The notes under the pieces were generated by a model. The model had not been told where the DNA came from and did not search any database. It worked only from the letters and a program-made list of their open reading frames with translations. Both the position numbers and the translations under genes were made by a program. 64,000 bases of DNA from CAZISM01 sp964541895 (lineage in GTDB: Bacteria > Zhuqueibacterota > Zhuqueibacteria > Residuimicrobiales > Residuimicrobiaceae). This document shows positions 59,058-64,000 of the stretch, piece after piece. How positions within the stretch are numbered: the first letter of the stretch is position 1; each line of letters starts with the position of its first letter. The stretch covers positions 1 through 64,000 of the forward strand of contig CAZISM010000015.1 of the NCBI GenBank assembly GCA_964541895.1. The letters are read 5' to 3'.

Positions 59058-59297
59058 TTAATGACAGTGTCCGCAGTTGTGCGAATGGCAGCCTGAACAG
59101 TTGTGCCCGGAATGGCTGCCGACGTGCTTGACCTCTCCGCCGCTGCCTTTGCTGGCGAAACCGAACATGGAAACGCTCCGCTTGATGTCAGCGCTGCCGC
59201 ACTTGCTGCAGGTCAGGCTCTGCTCCGCCACGCTTGAGCGGACCAGCTCTTCAAAATCGTTATCGCACGCGCTACAATGATATTCGTAAATAGGCAT
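59058..59297 (-). CDS. FmdB-family zinc-ribbon protein
   Basis: 79 aa from the ATG at 59297; an in-frame start at 59342 would prepend residues foreign to the family. MPIYEYHCSACDNDFEELV with CxxC, then CSKCGSADIKRSV with the second CxxC, gives the FmdB (CxxC_CXXC_SSSS) zinc ribbon. The C-terminal tail HNCSGCHSHNCGHCH is rich in His and Cys and may bind extra metal. A regulator role was proposed for FmdB of Methylophilus, but function is generally unknown. Confidence 0.9.
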   Translation of the reverse strand: MPIYEYHCSACDNDFEELVRSSVAEQSLTCSKCGSADIKRSVSMFGFASKGSGGEVKHVGSHSGHNCSGCHSHNCGHCH

Positions 59298-59353
59298 ATT
59301 AAAGTCTGTTTTGGACCGTCCCCAATGGCTGCAGGTGGTCACATTGGCATATC

Positions 59354-59379
59354 ATTATAATTGTAAATAGTTTAGTCAA
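59354..59379 (-). promoter_or_regulatory. Possible promoter of the FmdB-HU-xse run
   Basis: Minus strand TTGACT (59379-59374) and TATAAT (59359-59354). The boxes match well but the spacer is only 14 bases, which is too short for a normal sigma-70 promoter; alternative pairings exist in this A/T-rich stretch. Confidence 0.35.
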
Positions 59380-59423
59380 TTTTTTTGCAAAAAGCAAGCT
59401 AAAAAATGGTTTATGCAGGCAGG

Positions 59424-60560
59424 CTACTTGAGAAGCCTGGTATATATCTGCACCAGCTTGGCGGCACTGGTATCCACATCATAGCACTCCAAAGCCCGTT
59501 GTCGATTGCGTGCTCCCATCTGCTCCCGCAACGATCTGTCGGTGAGAAGGTGCGTCAGTGCGATGCGCAGGTTGACCAGATCGCCAGCCTGCACCAGAAA
59601 ACCGTTCTCCCCTTCCTGCACGGCATCCGGGATGCCGCCGGTATATGTCGACACCACAGGCAGGCCGCACGCCATGGCCTCGACAACGACGACAGGAAAC
59701 ACTTCGGCATAAGAAGGCAGGCAAAAGCACCAGCCCTGGTACAGATACTTGACTTTATCCAGGCCGAATTGGGGGCCGACGATTTCAATATGGTTTTCCA
59801 GCCCCTGTTCCCGGGCCAGCTCCGCAACCTCGTTCAGCTCGCCCGGGCCGGCTATGTACAGCTTCAGATCCGGTATAGCGGCCAACATGTCTGGCAAGAC
59901 TTTGAGCAGATCATATATCCCTTTGCGCTGACAGACTTCGCCGATAAAAACGATGGACGGAAACGAGGTGCGCGCATAGGCCTGCCCGACATAACTGCTG
60001 GTTCTGATCCCGTTTTCCACCACGCCGATTTTTTCCAGCGGCAGATAGGTAAGAAAAAACCGCTCCCAGATCGGAGACAGCGCAATGACGCAGTCAAACC
60101 TGTTGAGGTGGTAGAGCAGCAGGCGTCTCGCCCAGCCCCGGCTCTCCTCTACAAATCGGTCAAAGTTGGAGCCGTGCATATGCACCACCACCTTTTTGCC
60201 AAACAATTTGGCCAGGTCAAGAAAGAGGCACTTTTCCCAAAAAGAAAAGTAGGCGGAAGAGTGCAGGTTGACGATCTGGTCGCGGCCAAAGGCCAACCGC
60301 ATGACGATTTTCAAAAAATGCAGAAAGGAATAACCATAACTGTAGAAAGAGACCATAAACGGCCGCTTTAAGGAGCGGGCATAACCGGTGACCGACTTGA
60401 ACTGTTTAAAGCTGCGACTTTTCGGCTTTGAGGTATCGATGTGATGGACGTCGCACCACTCCACCAGCCTGGATTTCAGCAGGTCATCGACAACGAATTC
60501 TACGCCTCCCAGTTGCGGGGGCACCGGACCGATCATGAGTATTCTGGGTTTGGCCGCCAT
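59424..60560 (-). CDS. Glycosyltransferase family 4 protein
   Basis: 378 aa, AAGGAG before the ATG. N-terminal GT-B domain with the start RILMIGPVPPQLGGVEFVV and VVHMHGSNFDRFVEES. C-terminal domain with FIGEVCQRKGIYDLLKVLP and the donor-binding ExxxxxxxE region SYAEVFPVVVVEAMACGLPV, then GGIPDAVQEGENGFLV. A retaining transferase that adds a sugar from a nucleotide donor to a surface glycan or lipid. It stands alone on the minus strand, so neither donor nor acceptor can be inferred. Confidence 0.92.
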   Translation of the reverse strand: MAAKPRILMIGPVPPQLGGVEFVVDDLLKSRLVEWCDVHHIDTSKPKSRSFKQFKSVTGYARSLKRPFMVSFYSYGYSFLHFLKIVMRLAFGRDQIVNLHSSAYFSFWEKCLFLDLAKLFGKKVVVHMHGSNFDRFVEESRGWARRLLLYHLNRFDCVIALSPIWERFFLTYLPLEKIGVVENGIRTSSYVGQAYARTSFPSIVFIGEVCQRKGIYDLLKVLPDMLAAIPDLKLYIAGPGELNEVAELAREQGLENHIEIVGPQFGLDKVKYLYQGWCFCLPSYAEVFPVVVVEAMACGLPVVSTYTGGIPDAVQEGENGFLVQAGDLVNLRIALTHLLTDRSLREQMGARNRQRALECYDVDTSAAKLVQIYTRLLK

Positions 60561-60992
60561 GGACTCTCCTTTGGCCTAATGTAATGAAATTCACCCTTAA
60601 TCGACAGTTTTTTTTCTTGATACCCTGCCCAGGTTGTCTGAACGAGATAAGCGGGTGATGCTATTTAAACTGATCCGGTGATACAAACCTTCGCCGGGCG
60701 TAGCATGGATTCACAAATTACTCAAATCAAGCTAAAATTTCTTGACTATAAGAAACGATTATGCTATGTTTTACTAGTACCTGAGCCGAGCGATGGCTGT
60801 GTGGCCGAAGCGTCTCGCTTCGGCACTCTTTAGAGCATGAATCGCTCAACTCGGAAAGAACAGCAGCCCTGGCCGCGCACAATCCTTCGGGGGATAAGAT
60901 GCAGCAAGCCGCACCACGATCCCGTTCTTTCGTCCTGGCGAGCCGGCCCATGGTTTTCCTGCGACCCGCGGTCACCTTTTAGGGGGCAGCCT
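60561..60992. other. Divergent intergenic region, 432 bp
   Basis: Between the GT4 gene (leftward) and the membrane/TPR gene (rightward). Holds a promoter at 60742-60770, a perfect hairpin GCCGAAGCG-TCT-CGCTTCGGC at 60804-60824 and the ribosome site AGGGGGCAG just before 60993. An open frame from 60837 in phase with the next gene lacks a ribosome site and is taken as leader, not protein. Confidence 0.6.
60742..60770 (+). promoter_or_regulatory. Sigma-70 promoter of the membrane/TPR gene
   Basis: TTGACT (60742-60747), exactly 17 bases, TATGTT (60765-60770). It implies a leader of more than 200 bases before the ATG at 60993, which contains the hairpin at 60804-60824. Confidence 0.55.
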
Positions 60993-62282
60993 ATGGACGA
61001 GAAAGATTCAGTCGTTCGGCCGATCCCGGCCTCAGCCAAACCGAACTGGTCCTATATCATCGGCCTGACTATCCTCTGGCCGCTCAACGTTTACCTGCTT
61101 TACATCATATCCCGTATTCAGGATCAAGGCATACCGGAAACGCTTGGGGCTCTGACCGGGCAACTATTTTTTTTGCTGCTGCTCCTGGGGATTGCCTGCA
61201 TCTGGAAAAAATTTCGCAATCGCGCCACCATGGTCAAAGTGGCTTTTTTCACCTCCCTGTATCTGGCCTTTTCGAATTTCGTTTCAATAAGCCACACCAA
61301 CACCGAGCTGCTGCAGGAAAAGTGGCAGCGGCCGGATCCGGCGTTGTATCAGATCGACCCGGAGCAGATCAAGGGATTTGCCGCCACCCTGCAAGGGTCT
61401 GTCCAGCGGGGCACGGCGGAAGACATATCACACCTCTTTGACCGGGACCATTTTGTCCGCCAGGTCATTCGCGCCAGCTCCCATCCATCCATATTCGTAA
61501 AAAAATTCGCTCAAGGCGCGGCCGTTCCTCTGAGCATAGAAAAGCCGCTGCAGCAGATCTCGCAGGCGATACAGTCCGGCGCCCGCTTTTCCCTGGTTAA
61601 AACGTATCACAAAGAACAACCGGTATTGCAGTATCGTCTATCCGGAACGGCCAACGAACTGCACTATTTTGACTTTTACCTGATCAGGGACAACGGCCTG
61701 ATCAGAATCGAAGATTATCAATTTTATACCATGGGACAGCGCGTGAGCGCGAGAATAGCAGAGCTGGCCGAGTTTTTCGAGGCCAATCCCCGCGAGCCGC
61801 TGCCGCTGGCCCTGGCGCAGGCGGACTCGGTAATGGACTTGCAGAATGCCGCTGCCGTAACCGACTGGCTGAACCTGTTTTCGCCGGTGTTGCAGCAGAG
61901 CAGACTGATCACACGCCTGGCCATCGATTTGTATCAAAATGCGGGCGATGCCACAGCCGCCCGTCTGGCGTTGACAACATTCAGCGAGTTGTTTCCCGAC
62001 GATCCCAGTCTGCCCTTTCTTCGCTACAACGCCTGCGCCGAACAGAACGACCTCGACGGCATGCTCCAATGTATCGATGAGATGTATCGCCTGGTCGGCG
62101 GCGACACCACTCTGCTGCTGCTGAAAGTAAAATTGCTGGCGTTGCAGGGCAAGCATGACCAGGCCATCCAGCAGCTGGATTTCACTGTCAAGGCGTTTCA
62201 CATCCCCGTAAAAGAGCTCTATAGCGTGTTGCCGAAGGAATTCCTTCGTTCAAAGCCCTTTAAAAAGTGGCTGGCAAAATAA
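60993..62282 (+). CDS. Membrane protein with N-terminal helices and C-terminal TPR-like region
   Basis: 429 aa from the ATG at 60993 (AGGGGGCAG upstream). Three hydrophobic segments in the first 95 residues (IIGLTILWPLNVYLLYII, LTGQLFFLLLLLGIACIW, AFFTSLYLAFSNFVSI). A soluble mixed domain follows, about 105-265, possibly NTF2-like from its curved strands (YFDFYLIRDNGLIRIEDYQFY). From about 290 the protein is helical with TPR-like pairing (ARLALTTFSELFPDDPSL, NDLDGMLQCIDEMYRLVGGD, GKHDQAIQQLDF). No known family is recognised. It precedes the TPR-M48 gene by 12 bases, and the two probably act together at the membrane. Confidence 0.7.
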   Translation: MDEKDSVVRPIPASAKPNWSYIIGLTILWPLNVYLLYIISRIQDQGIPETLGALTGQLFFLLLLLGIACIWKKFRNRATMVKVAFFTSLYLAFSNFVSISHTNTELLQEKWQRPDPALYQIDPEQIKGFAATLQGSVQRGTAEDISHLFDRDHFVRQVIRASSHPSIFVKKFAQGAAVPLSIEKPLQQISQAIQSGARFSLVKTYHKEQPVLQYRLSGTANELHYFDFYLIRDNGLIRIEDYQFYTMGQRVSARIAELAEFFEANPREPLPLALAQADSVMDLQNAAAVTDWLNLFSPVLQQSRLITRLAIDLYQNAGDATAARLALTTFSELFPDDPSLPFLRYNACAEQNDLDGMLQCIDEMYRLVGGDTTLLLLKVKLLALQGKHDQAIQQLDFTVKAFHIPVKELYSVLPKEFLRSKPFKKWLAK

Positions 62283-62294
62283 CCTGATAACCTG

Positions 62295-64000
62295 ATGAGC
62301 ATGCCTATGCAAAGCATCTGTTCTATCGTGTTCATCATGCTGCTTCTGTGTCCAGGTCCCCGGGCGAAAACCCTGCAGGACAGCACGCGTGAAGCCAATA
62401 GGCCACCCGGCACAAGGTTGCAGACTCTGCGCGGCCTGTCGCCGGAGGCGGCGTTGCTGTATGAACGCGCGGAAAAAGAGATGGAGGCCGGCCGCCTCGC
62501 CGAAGCGCACATAGAGTTCGAACAGGTGCTGCAGCTGGCTTATGAATTTCCCGACGCTCTCCGGAATCTGGGGCTTATCGCGGCGCTGCAGGATGATCAT
62601 CAGCAAGCGGAAAAATATATGCTGCGCGCGTTGGCCAAAGAGCGATCCCAGGCCAATCTGATCGCGCTCGCCCGTCTCTATCTTACCATGAACGAAAAAT
62701 CCGGACACCAGAAGGCCGGTGAGCTCCTGCTGGAAGCCAGGGCCCTGCAATCCGATGATCCGTCGTTGCTGCAGATTGTGGCTCACACCGGATTTATCCT
62801 GCACGACCGCTCGCTGTGGTGGCCGGCCATAGACCGCCTCAAGCACGTTGCGCCCAGGACCATGAAAACCCATTATTACAGCGCCCAGGCGGCCATCCGG
62901 GATGGTGATCTGGACCAGGCCAGGATAGAACTGGCCCTGGCGCAAGGGCTCGGCTATCCGCCCCAGCAGGCCCAACTCCTGCTCTCCATGTGGGAAAACG
63001 GCATACCGGTACCTGCGGAAGAAGAAACAAAGGCTTCTCTGAACGAACTGTTGCCCCTGTTGAAATATCTGTTCTTGTTCTGGATTTCAGGATTGCTGTT
63101 GCTCTTTACGCTGAGCGCCATTCTCAGCCGTTTGATCCTGCATTCCCTGGCCAAAGAGAATTTCGGGCAAGAGGACGTTTTGGGCAGAAAAGAACGCTGG
63201 CTGCGCAGCGTGTATCGCAGAGCGATAGAGATCACAGCGATCTATTACTATATTTCGATGCCGTTTATCGTTCTGCTTACCATCGCCGTCGGCGCTGCTC
63301 TTCTCTATCTCATCTTCTCCATCGGCCGTATTCCCATCCATTTTGCCCTGCTGGTACTCTTCGCTGTTCTCTATACCCTGTACGCCCTGGTGCGCACACT
63401 GTTCATAAAGGTGATTGAAGGTGAACCGCAGCGGACCCTGGACGAACAGCAGGCGCCTGCGTTCTGGTCTTTATTGCGCAACATCGCCGCAACCCTGCGA
63501 ACCCGTCCCATCGATGCCGTCTACCTGACCTCCAGTGCCAAGATCGCCGTCATGGAACGGGGCTCGGTTATGCAGAACATGCAGGGACGCGCCGAACGCT
63601 GTCTGATGCTCGGCATCGCCGCGCTGCACGGCATGACCAGGCGCCAGTTTTCAGCCATCATTGCCCACGAATACGGCCACTTTGTCCACCAGGACACCGC
63701 CGGCGGCCATTTGGCCATACAGGTCAGCGCCTCTATTCATGTAGCCGCCGATGCCCTGGCGTTGAAAGGCATGGCCAGATGGTACAATCCGGGCTGGCTG
63801 TTCATCAACGGCTTTTATCGCATATTTCTGCGCGTAACCCTCGGTGCATCGCGGCTGCAGGAATATCTGGCCGACCGCTATGCCTCTACCCATTACGGGG
63901 TGACCGCATTCAGCGAAGGCCTACTGCACCTGGCCAAACGCAGCATCGAGTTCAATTATTTATGCAATTGGGGCATGCAGACCTCGCTTAAAGAAAAGCA
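62295..64000 (+). CDS. TPR-containing membrane M48-family metalloprotease, cut by window end
   Basis: At least 568 residues from an ATG at 62295 (in-frame ATGs at 62301 and 62307 are alternatives); the end is outside the window. Signal or anchor MQSICSIVFIMLLLCPGP, then TPR repeats about 55-240 (ALLYERAEKEMEAGRLAEAH, DALRNLGLIAALQDDHQQAE). Three hydrophobic segments lie around 255-370. The M48 zinc site IIAHEYGHFVHQ has His458, Glu459 and His462, followed by the third ligand in RLQEYLADRYAS. HtpX/Ste24-type peptidases degrade or process membrane and envelope proteins. Here the TPRs precede the catalytic domain, the reverse of BepA, where they follow it. Confidence 0.85.
   Translation, partial: MSMPMQSICSIVFIMLLLCPGPRAKTLQDSTREANRPPGTRLQTLRGLSPEAALLYERAEKEMEAGRLAEAHIEFEQVLQLAYEFPDALRNLGLIAALQDDHQQAEKYMLRALAKERSQANLIALARLYLTMNEKSGHQKAGELLLEARALQSDDPSLLQIVAHTGFILHDRSLWWPAIDRLKHVAPRTMKTHYYSAQAAIRDGDLDQARIELALAQGLGYPPQQAQLLLSMWENGIPVPAEEETKASLNELLPLLKYLFLFWISGLLLLFTLSAILSRLILHSLAKENFGQEDVLGRKERWLRSVYRRAIEITAIYYYISMPFIVLLTIAVGAALLYLIFSIGRIPIHFALLVLFAVLYTLYALVRTLFIKVIEGEPQRTLDEQQAPAFWSLLRNIAATLRTRPIDAVYLTSSAKIAVMERGSVMQNMQGRAERCLMLGIAALHGMTRRQFSAIIAHEYGHFVHQDTAGGHLAIQVSASIHVAADALALKGMARWYNPGWLFINGFYRIFLRVTLGASRLQEYLADRYASTHYGVTAFSEGLLHLAKRSIEFNYLCNWGMQTSLKEK

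Noticed and set aside
60837..60992. 52-residue N-terminal extension of the membrane/TPR protein
   Set aside because: No ribosome site at 60837, an Arg/Pro/Trp-rich odd composition, and a clear AGGGGG site in front of the ATG at 60993.
1..64000. tRNA, rRNA, insertion sequences, integrases or phage genes
   Set aside because: No cloverleaf-like sequence, rRNA segment, transposase or recombinase was recognised on either strand.

Overview
The window is a 64-kb piece of a bacterial draft genome (one 100-N scaffold gap at 38265-38364). It is rich in G+C by eye, with short intergenic gaps and good AGGAGG-type ribosome sites. Several traits point to the Fibrobacteres-Chlorobi-Bacteroidetes (FCB) side of the tree, in a lineage such as KSB1 or Calditrichota. 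They are a PorV/PorQ-type outer-membrane protein, a giant exported protein ending in a NYPNPFNP-type FlgD-like/Por-tail domain, and a 31-codon COX24/bL38-like basic gene. Placement is inference; no rRNA or tRNA gene is seen. An Rnf complex suggests an anaerobic or fermentative energy economy.

Layout. 1-2929 (minus): a truncated formylglycine-generating-type protein and a two-domain alpha/beta hydrolase. 3542-8931 (plus): two paralogous small secreted proteins, a third secreted protein, a PapD-like periplasmic chaperone and a 914-aa usher-like beta-barrel. This is a candidate, highly diverged chaperone-usher fibre system and the most novel locus here. 9198-14150: a 1650-aa multidomain surface protein. 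14274-20447 (plus): sulfatase, membrane metallophosphoesterase, RmlD-like reductase, DegT aminotransferase, OPA transporter. 20448-27628 (minus): a glycerol-phosphate island with a GlpT-like transporter, an AraL/NagD-type phosphatase, two FAD oxidoreductases (one GlpA-like), an AraM/EgsA glycerol-1-phosphate dehydrogenase and an unassigned TIM barrel. 27848-29119: a TPR protein behind a perfect TTGACA-N17-TATAAT promoter. 29186-32228 (minus): kinase, GH4 glycosidase, glycerophosphodiesterase. 32473-38170 (minus): rseC-rnfBCDGEA.

After the gap: a BASS transporter, a Tat-exported enolase-superfamily enzyme, an exported RraA-like protein and an MttB-family methyltransferase (38516-43583, minus). 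43748-50027 (minus): a TolC / MacB-type permease / two HlyD adaptor export system lacking a local ATPase. Then the PorV-like gene and a housekeeping run reading leftwards: fmdB-like, HU, COX24/bL38-like, xseA, xseB, dxs, nadK, mutS. The right end holds a GT4 glycosyltransferase (minus), a membrane/TPR protein, and a TPR-M48 metalloprotease cut by the window edge (plus).

How the parts fit: the left third is mostly cell-surface construction and exported hydrolysis. The glycerol-phosphate island plus the GDPD gene could scavenge glycerophosphodiesters and glycerol phosphates, with electrons fed into the quinone pool. Rnf would couple ferredoxin and NAD. All functional calls are from reading the sequence by eye; no database search was run.
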